Shown: positions 1-13,200 of the stretch, one piece after another
Layout: each line of letters starts with the position of its first letter
Numbering within the stretch: position 1 is the stretch's first letter
Origin: Branchiostoma belcheri
Lineage: Eukaryota; Chordata; Leptocardii; Amphioxiformes; Branchiostomatidae
NCBI RefSeq assembly: GCF_001625305.1
Contig: NW_017803157.1
Span: 1,481,376 to 1,545,375 of the forward strand
Direction: 5' to 3'
Length of the DNA stretch: 64,000 nucleotides
Program-made: the position numbers and the translations under genes
The notes under the pieces: generated by a model
The model's input: only the letters and a program-made list of their open reading frames with translations
Told to the model about the DNA's origin: nothing
The model's database searches: none

Positions 1-2223
1 TCATAGATTATGCAAATAAGGATCTGATTTGAATAAACTATCTTCAATGATTCCAGGCAGTTACCACTATGGAATATTTTCCTCTCGTTCTCAATTATGT
101 ATGCCGCTAGATTAAATAGTCCTGTCCTGCAAAGTATATTAGATGCCGATTTGCATAATTGTCATCTAATAATGCCAAGCACCACATTATCTCCCTACAT
201 GCCATCATGGCCCAAGTATGTTCAGAACAAAGGTTCAAAAACACAGTGTGCATTCACCGGACAATCGTTGTCATGCCAATGACATACGTCTAGGCAATGT
301 AATCCGATACCGGAAGTTACACGTCACCAATTTGTTTCCACAAAAGAGCTATTTGTGAACCGTTCCTGGCTTTCTCTATTAAACGCCAGTGAAACACGTT
401 CACGTAACTTCTATACAGAAATGATCTGCTCTAAACAACAAGAAACACAAATAGAAACACAGAAACATTCGCAAGGCTTGCACGATGTATTTCTGGGCCG
501 ATGTAAATACGTCTTGTCTGTATTGACTCCAATACGTCAGTGAACTGGAATGCGGAAGTGATCTTCCATTACACAGAAAAAGTCCCAACGTCATGTGACT
601 CCGACTTACGTCCAAGGCAGCCATGACAGGTGCGTAACTTCTCGCCCCTCAGCTTCTTCAATGTGTTATGTTGCACCAGCTGAGCTCTATCATGATATTA
701 TTATTGTATCCAGAACCGTGTCTGGAAATCTACGTTGATTTGCCCCAGACAAGGTTCGGCCGGACAAAACAACAATCTACGTAGATTTACCCCGTTAAAA
801 TTGACGTGTACTCAGAACCGCGCCTGGGTGAAATCTACGTTCTTGGATATGAGGAGACTATCCAGAATCGTACTAGCTCGTACACAGTTCTGGACACACA
901 AGCTCCTTATACATGTCGTCATATAATCTTTGAAAATCCTAGATCCTACGACATTATTATATCAAATTGTACGATGACTTACGACTCACGCCGATACATA
1001 CAACAGGGCACCCTGATTATTCTTAGTCTAACCCTCCTTCCTTGGAAATGACATGAAACAACACGTACGTACTCATATATTTGAGCAGTTAGTGTTAGGT
1101 ACAAGAATGGGTAAAGGAGTTCTAATATACCAATCCCAATGCTCTGAATAATCGATACCATATGCCATCCCTCTACAAGTTACAAACGAATGAGGTAATC
1201 CTTTCACTTTCATGTTTGCTGAATGATAACGTATCGTCTCGGTGGCAATTACAACGATAGTTAGTGAATGTAGATTGTCCTTACCATTACCATTTTCATG
1301 TATACCTACAAACGTTAAACAGTCATATGTGGATAACTATATGCATGCACAGTTGATGACAAACCGTCATTCTTTACGATACATTAGTAATTACCAATGT
1401 TAGTAATGGTAATGAAACCTATATATATGCACTGCCTACCGTACTACCGTAGAGAGCATTACAGTTCACCTATGATAAATATCTGAGGCTTTATTGTGTT
1501 CCGCCTGAAGGTTTGTTTACTCCTCAAAGTTTAAGCTCACTGACTTGTAAAACATTGTTTGTCTGGACGTGTTTAAAATGTTCCCACCTGAATGTTTGTT
1601 TACTCCTTAACCTTTGGCCTCATCCAGAATCCATTGTGGTGCTGGATTATCAGGTTGCTAAAGACAGAGAAACGGCATAGCTCGATAACCCCATACCTTC
1701 CCCATATACCTTGTTATATTGTTTGAAACTATGGAAATTAATTTGCATGATACTATTATGTACCCTGGTAACCAGATAACCGTGACCTCAGCGCTATCTC
1801 TTCGGGGCTGGTAGCGTAACGAGCCGCCAAACCAGGCGCCAAGTACATGTACCGTGCGCCGGGGGTAGCTTTCTGCACACGGTTTTAGGTTTCTTTGCTT
1901 TGGTTTGGCTCGGCGTAATACAGGTGGCCAGCGGATATCAGCGCGCAATAGAAGAGCGGGCGTAATAGAAGAAGCCAGCGAAACCAGCTTGATAGGTCCG
2001 TGGTAAAGCTCGCCTGTGCCTGGTAAAGGTCCGGTATGGAACTTAAATTACCCCCAAGCCGACCCTAAGGCTTGGTACCCAGGCTACATGATTTATTAGT
2101 TAACTACAAATATACATGCAGGGGATTTTTAAAAAATCATTTTTTTCCTGCAGTTAATGAAAGCAAACAGAACTTTTAGGATCATATGTATCTCGATTAC
2201 AGTCGTCTTTTTCTTTTCCTCAG
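1..2223. other. Upstream intergenic region, no gene recognised
   Basis: I see no open frame here with domain-like composition or convincing exon boundaries. The stretch 700-880 contains several near-copies of a motif around AATCTACGT, so it is probably degraded repeat sequence. It should hold the promoter and any 5' non-coding exon of the death-domain gene that starts at 2224, but I cannot point to a TATA box or a defined start site. Confidence 0.5.
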
Positions 2224-2469
2224 ACATGAAAGACCTATTTCGCATCATTAAGAAACATTGCGGTCTAAAGTGGAAGGACCTGGGTCGCTCCCTTGGGTTT
2301 GAGGAAGCAGAGCTCGAGGTTGTGGATGCCAAACACAAGGATGCTGGTGAAAGCTGTATGGAGATTTTGTCGACATGGTGGTACGGGAATTGTCGGGAGG
2401 CCACACCACACACCCTCCTAACTGCACTCACGGACGCAGGGCTGAAGGATGTTGCTGACCAAATTGAAG
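2224..2469 (+). other. Death domain 1 exon (phase 1-1)
   Basis: 82-codon symmetric exon. Acceptor is TTTTCCTCAG and donor is GAAG/gtttgt. It carries the death-domain core [11 protein letters not shown] and ends in [18 protein letters not shown]. Sequence just upstream stays open, so an unspliced start at 2157 is possible, but the other two death-domain exons begin at the same aligned position, which favours splicing at 2224. Confidence 0.8.
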
Positions 2470-5400
2470 GTTTGTTATAAATGGTCTAACGTGATAACCA
2501 CCATTCTGGTTGGCTGCATCTGTAAAATTGCATATATTAGCTATATATGATTATGTAAATTTACTTGACATCTTCCAGATTTAAGCATGATGAACAATTT
2601 TGAAAGACCATATCATCCCCCCATGTTATTTTCCCTAGAATTTCATTACTACTTTGTATTTTTTTACTAAAAATGAACGTTTTCAGTTCACACATAAAAT
2701 AGATTATGCTATATCAGAATTACGTAATGAATGAGACAAATTAAAAAAACAACAAGACTTTCAAAGGCTGTAACTATTTTATGCAGGTATATGACATCTC
2801 CAATTTCTTGTTTTGTCTTATGCCTGTTCCGGTATAGCAGCTAATGAACTTGGCACTTTGATTGGCAGATTACTCATTACATCGTGGGTCGAACATCGAC
2901 CAGGAAGAGAGTTGCAGCACTAGACAGCCATGCAAAACGCCATGTAAGTACAGCTACGAAAACTGCATAGTTATGTCTGATACCTTTTATAAATATTTAA
3001 TGTGAAAAGAGGTGATGTCAACGTAATAATGACGTCATACTATACCATAATGAAATTAAAGTGTTGTAATGATTTGATTTTACTACTACACCATCATAAT
3101 ACAAGTAGTCTATTATTTTAGCAATTTACTGGAGTCATTCTCATTCTGCTTTGTAAATTAAAGCGAGCCACAGTATGGGTCATGCTTATGTTTTTTTATA
3201 CATATTTTGCCCTGACAGGCAGTAAAGAGGTCTTCCAACAAGTCGCCGAATCGATTGGTGACAACTGGAAAGCCCTTGCCCGCCACTTAGATCGTGATGT
3301 CAGAGAAGCTGTGCTGAGGGGCATTGCCAATCAGTACGACCAAAACGCCAAGGAATGCTGTCGACATGTGCTGGAGAATTGGAAACAAATGAGAGGAAGA
3401 GACGCGACCTTGGAAACACTGCGAACAGCCCTTAGAGCAGCTGGATTGGCAGAGATAGCAGACGATATAGGTACAAATGGAGTTTTCAGTATTAAGCCTT
3501 AATCATTTGATATTAAAGCCGGTTTTAGATAGCACTTTATAAAACTTTTGTGTAAACAGACTTGGATGGTATACAATCTTTCAAATGTTGAGTCAGTGTT
3601 TTGTTGCTTGGTTTGCTTATTTGCAAATATAATCAAAGGTTGATATGTATACTCACGAACAGTAACAAATAATAACATGAAATATGTCTTACTCAGATGG
3701 AAGCGAGATTCATCTTGGAGGCGAAAGAGTGAAGATAAAGACCGAAGCTATCAACCCACCAGGTATGCTTACTTTAGTATCTAGTAGTAGGTGTTCAAGA
3801 TATTCTTGCGGAGGCGTCGACATAACCGTTTTTGAAACCCCGTGGTGGTCTTGGGGTACCCTGCGCTGAATTATAAGTGTTCACGTTAGACAGCTATACA
3901 TGATCTGATTAACATTAAGTTAAACACAGTGTGGAATTTGTTGTTACAGGACTACGGAAAGGGTTTCAAACAGTGGCGGATGCAATAGGCGATGGTTGGA
4001 AGCATCTTGCCATCCACTTTGGAAAGAATGACCGCCAAATACGTGGAATCGAACACCAACACGGTGGAAACACAAGGGAATGCTGCCTTCATGTGCTAGA
4101 CGAGTGGAAGCTGCAAAGGGGTAATCAAGTAACTGACGAAACGCTCAAAGCAGCACTACGTTCCGCTGGGCTTGTGGACATTATGAACAGTTTACAAGGT
4201 AATCTTTAGACACTTCTGGAAGATTCTGTTCCAATAGTTGTGATGCACGCGATGCAATGCTGTGGTTATTAGGAGATTTTACTTTTTATAGTTGCAATAC
4301 ATTACAGTCAAAGACAAGCAAGAGAATTGGACTTAAATGAAGTTACATTAGCTACAGTAACAATAACTGGTTGTAGGTGTTTTCTGAATAAACATATGAT
4401 TTTTTGTGTCAATATATTCTAGGTGATGGGCCAAGAGGTCTCAAGCGTCCACATACTCATCTGCTGGATGATTCGACGATTGCTGTCACAGACTTGCAAA
4501 GTAAGGGATACAATCACGACTATTGGACTCTTCCAATGACACCACAAACAAAAATGACTTCATAATCTTCTTCATCCTTACCTATGATATAGTACGAAGT
4601 GAAATATAAAGGCAATAAATTTAATCCATAACTATGGTATGGACCGAAAAACAAGTATAATGATAATCTTCCATTACTACTGTATAAATATATTGCCTTT
4701 GTTTTAAGGCCCTTCACGGGAATCTCCTGAACGAGACCACAGGAACGTGACCATATTGTTCAAGCGGATTCCAAGACAGGGTACTTTTGGTAAGGATGTT
4801 TCGTAAAACACTTTCGTGTGGCAAAATCGTATTACTCCAAGCCTTACGAATAGCAAAAACGTACCTATCGACAAAGAGTAGGCCTGTTGGTCAGTGCACC
4901 TACTTGCTGTCCCGCAGTCACAGTTTTGCCATGGGAAAATCTACTTAATGCATTTCAAATCTTTCGGCTCCCTTTCCGTAAGGCTTTTGACCGAAAATTA
5001 CATTGTATATTTGTCAATGAATTGGTTTGCAAGCATCTACGTGTGGTGATCTGATTTGTATCATCCATGATTTTCATTGGAAGATTGCGATTGGTCAACG
5101 GGCACCACTCTAGTGGGAATAATGGAAAAAATGCAGCAACCTTTGTTTTGTTATATCGATTTTCAGGCGATAGAAGGCTAGAGGGAGTCTGCAACAAGGT
5201 AGCAATCTACATGGACAATCTTAAGGAAAAAGGTATCGGCTCAGATTTTACCACAGCCATGCCATATCTAGTTGCATATATAGTAGTAGCGCTCACTTCT
5301 TGATAATGCAAATATGCTTAGATTTTTGTCATGATGTACTGTTTTGAGAGAGGCTTAGAAATTCAGAATATCATATCATCACCGGTCCCATCTGTCCACG

Positions 5401-8400
5401 ATGTGGATCACCACTGCTTTCTACTCTCTTCTGTCCAGTGATTGCCCTCTTGCTTCATTCCAAGTCATTTGGGATATTGTTTTTCCCATAAAATTTATGA
5501 TATAATTCAGAATATTGTCAATATCAGATTTAGTATTGTCACTAATGCTTGTTGTACTATATGTCCATTAGGGGACTGGAACACATACGACAGGTTCGTG
5601 ACAAAGGCATTCCACCTCTATCAGAACAAGCCTGATGTCATGATACGCATCACACTGGAAGTAAGTCCATTTGAATCGTTTTGCTTTTGTGCTGTTGCAG
5701 CATTGAACAGCGTATGTTGAATGAATTTCCCATTGCAATTATGATATGCAATATAACAGTTTAAGGTACTTTCATTGGTTTGCTTACAAAGTACGATTGA
5801 ATAATCCATCCTCGCCATCATGAGTGGTGCATCACAGATAATGGTTGACTTAATGGAATTGATTTGTTCGAAGCATATCAGTAGGGTCGTCTGTTATGTT
5901 AAATCAAGTCTATTTGAAAAGTTGTGACGCCATTCACCATTTGTTATTCCATTCTGATTGATTTTAACCAACCAACCAATCAATCAATCAATCAACCAAC
6001 CAACCAACCAACCAACCAACCAACCAACCAACCAACCAACCAACCAACCAACCAACCAACCAACCAAAGAATGAGTTACGCAATGAATTAACTTGTATTT
6101 TTGTCCTTCCCACAGGACATTGCTGCTAGCTACTACCGCGGGGACTTGGCCAGAGGGGACAAGGATGTCCATTCTGCGCATGACCTCCTGTTAAAGACGC
6201 AGGATCCCCAACATCACCTGGCACACTTGATGTACCTGAAATCAGCCATTTTGCGCAGGAGGAAGCGATATGACGAAGCAGAGGGCGCCATCATCTTAGC
6301 TCGACAGGTAGATTCCACTTCTCTTCCGTAGGGCCTGTAAAACATTCAAAAGTTTTCTTAACCATCTGGAACAGACTCTAGCAGAAATCATTGATAGGCA
6401 TTGCGTACTGATTGCTGAAATCAATTGTAACCTAACGTCACAGGACATAAGTATTAAATTTGGACACTTTGATGGAAAAATTGGATTGGCCACTGCGGGC
6501 GATCCCGGCTTTGCCAGTTGTAGAGCTTTAAGAACTTGACTATTGTGTGTAAAGAAGTCGCTCAATTAAAGTTCAAAACCGTTGTTTCCTTTTTTGACAG
6601 GGCCTTGAGTTTATTCAGATTGGTCGAGACTCAGGGGAGATTTGGTACAACGTTGCCGCTCTCTTTGCGGAAGTTCTCAATGAGAAAGTAGTGGACCGAC
6701 CAGACCTGTGGGAAAGAGATGTCGTGCCGTCCCTGCAGTCCGCCATTGATCATTATCGACGGAGTCTTGCGGAGAACGAAGATGACTCTTGCCGAAACAA
6801 ACTCAGAAGAGCTCACATTCGTTTCTCCATGGCCTTGCTGCGCTGCTGGTCTCACGTAGGGAGAGAGAAACACGATCAGCAAAGCGTGATTCAGGCCGCT
6901 GACCTACGCCGCGCGGAGAACAGCTTGCAGGAGGTTGAGAACAATCTCTGGGACGACATCTCCGAGAGAATGGAGTGCTCTTGGCTCTTGGCAAAGTCGG
7001 ACCTGATGCGACACAGAGGCAGCAACCGCAGAGCAGCCCAGTTGGCAAAGAACGTGATAACTATCGCCACAAAATCAGGTTTTCCAGCAGAGGAAAACTT
7101 TGCAAAGGATCGGCTTGAGCTGCTGAAACAAGCGGCGAAGACAGAAGCACCTCAAGTCTTGGAAGAGGAAGACATCCTTCGAGATCTGTCTGAGGCCTGC
7201 GACGATGATGCATCCAGAAATCTAGCGGTGGAAAAGGTGACTACATGCCGGTCTTACGAAACTTCTCCCCACTGTACAAACAAAACTGGTGTGATACGCC
7301 TATGCCTAGGTGGTTTACCGATTATGCGAAGGGGGAGGGGGGGGCGAAATTCCATGCAGCCTTTTAACTTATGGATAGAGGTAAGGATTTTTATGTGCCC
7401 TATTGAGGGGCCAAGGCATAAAACGTAGTGAGGCTGAATCAAGTAAGAGTTGAACAATCTTTCACTGGGCAACCAATCAGCTCATAACTTGCCGTTTCCT
7501 TTTCTCATAGGTACCAAAGAGGAACACTGATCCAAAAATGGAAGCGTGTGGAGCCATTCCAGGTAAAGGGTTAGGTGTTGATCTATCTTTGAGATGATAC
7601 AACACTGAAAGTATATCCTTGCCTGTAGTTGCAACCTTGAAAAAATTGCTTGTTTTTTTAAGCTTAAACTTGGACTTTGCAAAATATTTTGTACGTTGAG
7701 AACTGAGCCATCCTGTTTGTTTGCGCAGCAAAGTCATAGTCTTTTGAGACTGACTGACAGTAGTAATAACATGGAGTTCTCACATAATGATGAGCATTTC
7801 TAACAACATGTATTTTTCTTTAACCAGAAAAAGCGGACGAAAGAGAAACCAGGGAAGTACATGGACGGCATGGGACAAACGAACAAGATATGTTAAGCAC
7901 TGTCGGTGGGTCGTCCTCTATACCCTCTCTAAAGTTGCAACCTCATGTACATGCTATGATTGCCATTAGATTAGGTTTCTGCGCTCTTGATAATAATTTC
8001 CCTTGCTTATTGTACGTGTTCGAATTTATATAATAACAAACATTATACTAGTATTTTTTTTCCCTTCAGGATCGTCTCATTTCATACCACGTTCCCGAGT
8101 AGATCGTGACTCTTTAATACCACCACGCGCCGAGGTAAATATATTGTCTTCTTTTTATTAAAACTCTACAAGTACATCAATTGAAGGACTCGCATGTTGA
8201 AACGCAGTCTCTTTTGTTGTGATATTCGATACGAAATGTACTGTCGTTTTATGAGAAATAATAGCAGATGAAGAGTTGAAAATATAGAGTTAGAATGATG
8301 GCCCTTGATTCAAAATTGCCTCCAATACATTTTTTTTTTAGGTACAACAGTCAGCCCAGTTCCAAATGAGTGAAGCATCTGGTAGAACAAACCCTCACCA

Positions 8401-8746
8401 CAGAAGACGGTATCCACCTCGTCGACCGCCCCCTCGACCGCCAACAATGCAAAGATGCCCACAATTCTACACACCTAGTCAGCGACCAACTTTCCAGCGT
8501 GCACCTTGGCATAGAGGTCCATTTCAAAACCAGCCTTTGTCGCCAGGGACCACAAACTGGAGACAGATCCCACCTGGAAGCTGCTTTGGTGGCAGGTTTC
8601 CATCGCCAGACAGGAGAATGAGACCACCAGCACCATGTTTTCCGGGACCCAATTACGAACAATGCCCTTTCGGTAGGAGATATAACAGGGGTAGAGCGCG
8701 AACACTGGACTTTCAGCCGACAAGCAAGAGGGGAAAGTGGCATTAG
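2224..8746 (+). CDS. Triple death-domain, TPR-like protein (15 exons)
   Basis: Predicted intracellular adaptor for death-domain signalling; partners are unknown. Exons: 2224-2469, 2869-2943, 3219-3470, 3697-3762, 3950-4198, 4423-4500, 4709-4789, 5167-5232, 5572-5660, 6116-6307, 6601-7236, 7511-7562, 7828-7905, 8070-8134, 8342-8746. All junctions are GT/AG and the frame stays open to TAG, giving 875 aa if translation starts at the ATG at 2226. That ATG follows an acceptor, so a non-coding or short coding 5' exon should exist upstream. Three death domains are encoded by exons 1, 3 and 5, each with the helix-2 W-K-x-L pattern ([34 protein letters not shown]) and an L..AL..AGL ending. Exons 8-11 encode paired amphipathic helices resembling TPRs. 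The last exon is rich in Pro, Arg and Gln. Domain assignment is from motif recognition; the TPR label is the weaker part. Confidence 0.85.
3219..3470 (+). other. Death domain 2 exon (phase 1-1)
   Basis: 84-codon symmetric exon between CCTGACAG and ATAG/gtacaa. It starts [20 protein letters not shown] and ends in [17 protein letters not shown], aligning along its whole length with the exons at 2224 and 3950. It is probably an internal exon duplicate. Confidence 0.85.
3950..4198 (+). other. Death domain 3 exon (phase 1-1)
   Basis: 83-codon symmetric exon between TTGTTACAG and CAAG/gtaatc. It has the W-K-x-L core ([13 protein letters not shown]) and an [10 protein letters not shown] ending, with the same CCxHVLxxWK stretch as domain 2. 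The closest relative by eye is domain 2. Confidence 0.85.
5966..6067. repeat. (AACC/AATC)n tetranucleotide microsatellite
   Basis: About 25 near-perfect tetranucleotide units in the intron of the death-domain gene. It ends some 48 bases before the acceptor of the exon at 6116. It produces artefactual repeated-WLVG reading frames on the minus strand. Confidence 0.97.
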
Positions 8747-9595
8747 TAGCGTATAGCTACATAGTCGACACTATAATTCAACTGCTCAACTTATGTCAGG
8801 GTAAAAGCTGCTATGTCTTCCTTTGTTTATGATGATAAATATTTCAGATGTATGTGAATATAGGGAAACTCGGTCAATGTATTCTGTTTCATTAGATACT
8901 AGATTTCTGAATCACACAAAAAATGAATTGCATTGTACAAGAAGGAGGCAGATGTAAGTTTCTGATGCATACACTCTCCGTCCCCCCTTCAACATGGATT
9001 TGGGGTTTCGGGGTAAGTACACTACAACTGCTATATGACGAAATAGGTCATGTGTTTGATGTACCTGGGCAAGGTGATGTTATTTTCCTATATTGCAAAG
9101 CCTTCGAAACAATTTGTCACTGATTCTTTACACACGCTGTACTTTTTTTTGTAATCCGTTTTCATGGAGCTAATAAAATGTTATAATGTTATACTATGGT
9201 TTACATTCTCACCTGTGATCTTCAAGGCCTGTACATTTAGACCTATATAATGGGCATTGAGACTAAATCTGAAACATTTGGGGAAGCACTTTTGTGTAGC
9301 CTTGTATGGTCCTTATACGTCTGGGGATAGCCAGTAGTATGGAAGGTGGTGTCTTTGGCACGCGTACAGTTTGAATTATTCAACACTAGGAGCTACAGGT
9401 TCCAACACTACTGACACACAGGAGCTGTGAGTATCGAATTAACATGGATTAAACCATACATTATAATTACATTAGCGTAGTGAAAGTCGACATTTACATT
9501 TACTGTTGTTGCTCATTTCTTTACTACATGTGTAGAATACGGATAGTGAAGTTCACAATAAAAACCAAAACATTCCCCAAAGTACTTAAAATATC
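8747..9595. other. 3' UTR of death-domain gene and convergent spacer
   Basis: No coding signal. The first ~430 bases are the likely 3' UTR of the plus-strand gene. The remainder separates it from the convergently transcribed LDLRA-CUB paralog 1, whose polyadenylation signal is at 9596. Confidence 0.6.
9172..9177 (+). terminator. AATAAA polyadenylation signal of the death-domain gene
   Basis: A canonical AATAAA lies about 425 bases after the TAG at 8744-8746, followed by a T-rich stretch. It is the first good signal downstream of the stop. Confidence 0.6.
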
Positions 9596-9601
9596 TTTAT
9601 T
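9596..9601 (-). terminator. Polyadenylation signal of LDLRA-CUB paralog 1
   Basis: TTTATT on the plus strand (AATAAA on the minus). The surrounding bases (CTTTATTCAAGAACGGTGCA) resemble those around the signal of paralog 4 at 26243, which supports it as the true 3' end. Confidence 0.65.
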
Positions 9602-10202
9602 CAAGAACGGTGCACCAATACTGTTCACGTTCAGGCGTTTGTGATCCAACAGTCGGCACAGCTTCGCTCGTCATGGCGTCCCTACAAGAACAAAAATACA
9701 AAATTGCCAGAGCAGAGTCTAGTCTAAAATAATACGAACGTATTCCATGTCGTTCGAATTCATATTGCGGTTTAATATCTTCTCTTGTACATGTATCATG
9801 TACCTTCTCACAGGAATGGAGGTACGCTACATCATCTCTGTAACATTTGACACATACATAGGTAGAAAAAAAGAGCATTTACCTGGAAACATAACATTTG
9901 CAAAGCAAATGCATGTTTACCTTCACATATGGTCTGCTCTGTTAATTCCAACTCAAACACATTCATATATATATTCATAGTATATGGTGACAGGAGTTCA
10001 AATCCCTCCTGCTATAAAATTGCAACATCATGTAACCCAACACTAGTTATCGTGGTGACAGAGGTCTGGTTCAGGTCATTGACCTTATTTGTTTGGAGAA
10101 GAAGAAGAGGAAACTGAGCAAAAACAATGTGTTTTTCTTCGGTAAAAATAAACAGAGATAAAAAGGAAAGCTGCCCTCACCATGTTGCTTCCGTGTTGTC
10201 TC

Positions 10203-13200
10203 TCACGGAATGGTGACGTACTGCGCTGAGAAGCCGGAGGCTGTGGTCATGGAGTCACTGTAGAACACCACCTTCAGCGTGTTGCCGGTGGAAGTGATCG
10301 GGGGCAGCTGGATGTTGCCACAATGGCGACCTGTCAAAATTTGGAGATAAAAGGTACATATTTATCTGTATCTGTATATAGCTGGCATCAATGAATTGGG
10401 AGATACAAGGCATGTCCGTGTTTTAAGTTCGAATTTTGTTCCAACACAAATAATTCTTAGCTTTCGACCGGTTACTCTGATCTTCTTCAATTGACTGACC
10501 CACACTCCAGAGAAGCCACGTGACAAGGCTCACTTGGTCAGTCTATCGAAGAAGACCAGAGTGACCGGTCGAAAGCTTCTTTGTGTTGAAACAAAAGTTT
10601 TAACTTTAAACATGTAACCACATGTATGCGTGTAGTAGACAAAGACACAGAATACGCGGTATCTTCTAATAGTTTTTCCCAGCCTTGTAGTATAAATATT
10701 CAATCATAATGGTCTACTGATAAAACATGACACATACAAATAGAGAAATCAAGCACCATTGAGTTGAAACATTTGAAATTCTTAATTACAAACAAAACAA
10801 TAAGATGTGTTTTGTTAAGTAGAAGACGGTTACCCAGAGTAACGTCGTTCTGGAAGATCTCCACGTAGTCGTTGTGGTCAGGACAGAGTCTTTCTGCTTC
10901 CAGGTCGAAGTGGGTGAAGATCAGGTTGATCCTCATTCCAGCCTGAACCTCGATCTGTCAAAGGAAATCGTGATGTTTTAAAGAGGCTTTATATAACACT
11001 TTTGCATTAAGAATTGAAATATTTAATAACGGAAAAATCTTTTTATATTTTTTTTTTATTTGCAAATTCAACAAGGACAATACAAGACAAGGTGGTGAGG
11101 TACTCTAGCTGTAGCTAATTTTAGCCTCACCACCAAACATAGAATACAATTACAATACATAACAAAAAACAGAGAACAGCAAATGGTTGGGATGGGTCGT
11201 TAAATAGTACAAAGAAATGTTTAGTAGGCTATATGATAAATCAATCGAGTACAAACCGTTTGGTATCAACAATATAAGTTTGAGTGGTTAGCAAGATATT
11301 ACAGTTTGTATCATAGTATAAATCAGGTAATCCTCTAAGTAATATATCACATAACAATTGTTCAGGCATATTGAAAACATCAAAATCAAAGCCTACCACA
11401 TTCTGGAGATTGCTGAGTAGGGTAACTCTTTGTTGGTTATATAAAGGGCAGTGTAAAAATCTTTGTGTGGTTGTATTTTGCCTGCACTTTTCAACATGTT
11501 TGTACAATTATCTCATATTTATGGTTGGCATTAAATCAGCCCAGACGAGGTGCACAGTTTATAATACCACCAAAAACTACCAGAATGGCTGAAAGTATTT
11601 CCATATTTTAAATACATTGCTATTATACAAAGGAAAATCTATGGTGAATATAGAAGAGCTATTACAAAAGGTCTTTACATTAACACGACAATTCTACTCA
11701 AGACTGATACTTTCAGATATACTACTAGATACTGTACAAAGATCAATGCAAATATACTCGGTCAGAAAGAACGCTCACCTCCCAATTGCAGCGAGCGTTG
11801 TTGTCGTAGTTGTTGGGGTAGTTCATGCTGGTGAAGTTGCCGGTCGGATCAGTCAGCAGTTCGGGTCCACCGCAGCCAGACGCTAGTAAGAAAACGTGGA
11901 TATAGGGATTTTACTCTGCACAAGCAGGGATGTTCTCTCGCCTTACTGACCTTTCGATGTCTGTCAGACACCTTCCTCAGTGCCTCTGACTTGTTCTGCT
12001 TCTCGCCTCTATATGTAGCCTATGTAGGTGGCGCTTTTGCGGCGAGAACACAATCCCAAACGTTGCTAAGTCTGTACCCCACCCCTCTGAATTGTTCTTA
12101 CATTTACACGTTTAACACTCCGTTCTGCATTAACGTTATTCTAGTTTACGTTGTTGAAAACAATAACACAGTTACACTACTAGTAATACCTCACCACACT
12201 TAAAGCTTGCCTACGCTTGATTTTTCTGGCTAAGGGAGAAGAGGTGCTGCTGCAGTGAGCATTAAACGCATCGAACACGCATCGAACCCCCTGTTCTATT
12301 TCGACGGAGGTGTTCGAAATAGAACATGTGTTCGAAATAGAACATCGCGGGGGTTCGATGTGTTCGATCCGGATCGGTCTATTGAGTCGAGCATCATCGA
12401 TTACGATGGATCCATTAGGTTTACAAAGTATTGGGACGAAGAGTGAGCCAACTCACGGTGTACGGGGTGCACGTCTGAGGTAAGGTAGGCGGCGGTCCAG
12501 CCGGCATCAGTCACGCTGCTGTCCGTGACCCAGCGGACCGTCAGCACGTTGGTGTGGGAGTGGATCGGGGCCGGGATGGTGTTCCCGCAGTACTTACCAA
12601 TCAGCGGCGCGGAGGTGTCGGGACCGTCATACACGGCAACGTAGTCATAGCTGGAAATTACAGAAGAAATGGTCAGAGATAGCAAAAGTATCACATGTGT
12701 ACAAAGTTAACAGGTTGTTGCTTTGTCTTCAAGCTGTGCGGAGGTGTCGGTACCATCGTACACGGCAACGTAGTCATAGCTGAAAATTAGTGGTCAGAGA
12801 CCCAGCTAACAAGCTAGTAATATCACAATCCAGCAGTATTACGTGTACTGGAAAGTTTACAAAATGAATTTTTCAAGGAAAAACAATATATAGAGAGTAG
12901 TCAACATTTAGTATGCAGTTTTGCACTGTAATTGCTAAGTTGCACGTTAGTACCCGATTTCATAATCATTGCTTCAGGTGATCATGGCACAGAAACCAAA
13001 AATGTACATTTTAGTCTAAAATAGCCAAATAAGTAAGAAAATCGCTCCTGGGCAGATACTGAAATGCCTATATATCCAGATTTGCTTAGAATACATGTGT
13101 GTCAAATTTGGTGCTTTTAGACAAAAGTGCACAATTTTTCAGCCATGTCGCTGGACTAGTCACCTGCATGACGCCCCGCCTTCCTCGACGTCGAAAGCGG

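Noticed and set aside
1658-1948. 96-codon minus-strand frame upstream of the death-domain gene
   Set aside because: No domain motif, no splice context and no homology visible to anything in the window.
2157-2225. Start of the death-domain gene at an ATG at 2157
   Set aside because: The extra residues are hydrophobic but poorly placed. A polypyrimidine tract and CAG end at 2223, exactly where the other two death-domain exons begin in alignment, so this stretch is more likely intron or 5' UTR.
8351-8743. 130-codon minus-strand frame opposite the last death-domain-gene exon
   Set aside because: It is the antisense of the Pro/Arg-rich coding exon, which is supported by phase continuity. Low-complexity exons often leave long open frames on the other strand.
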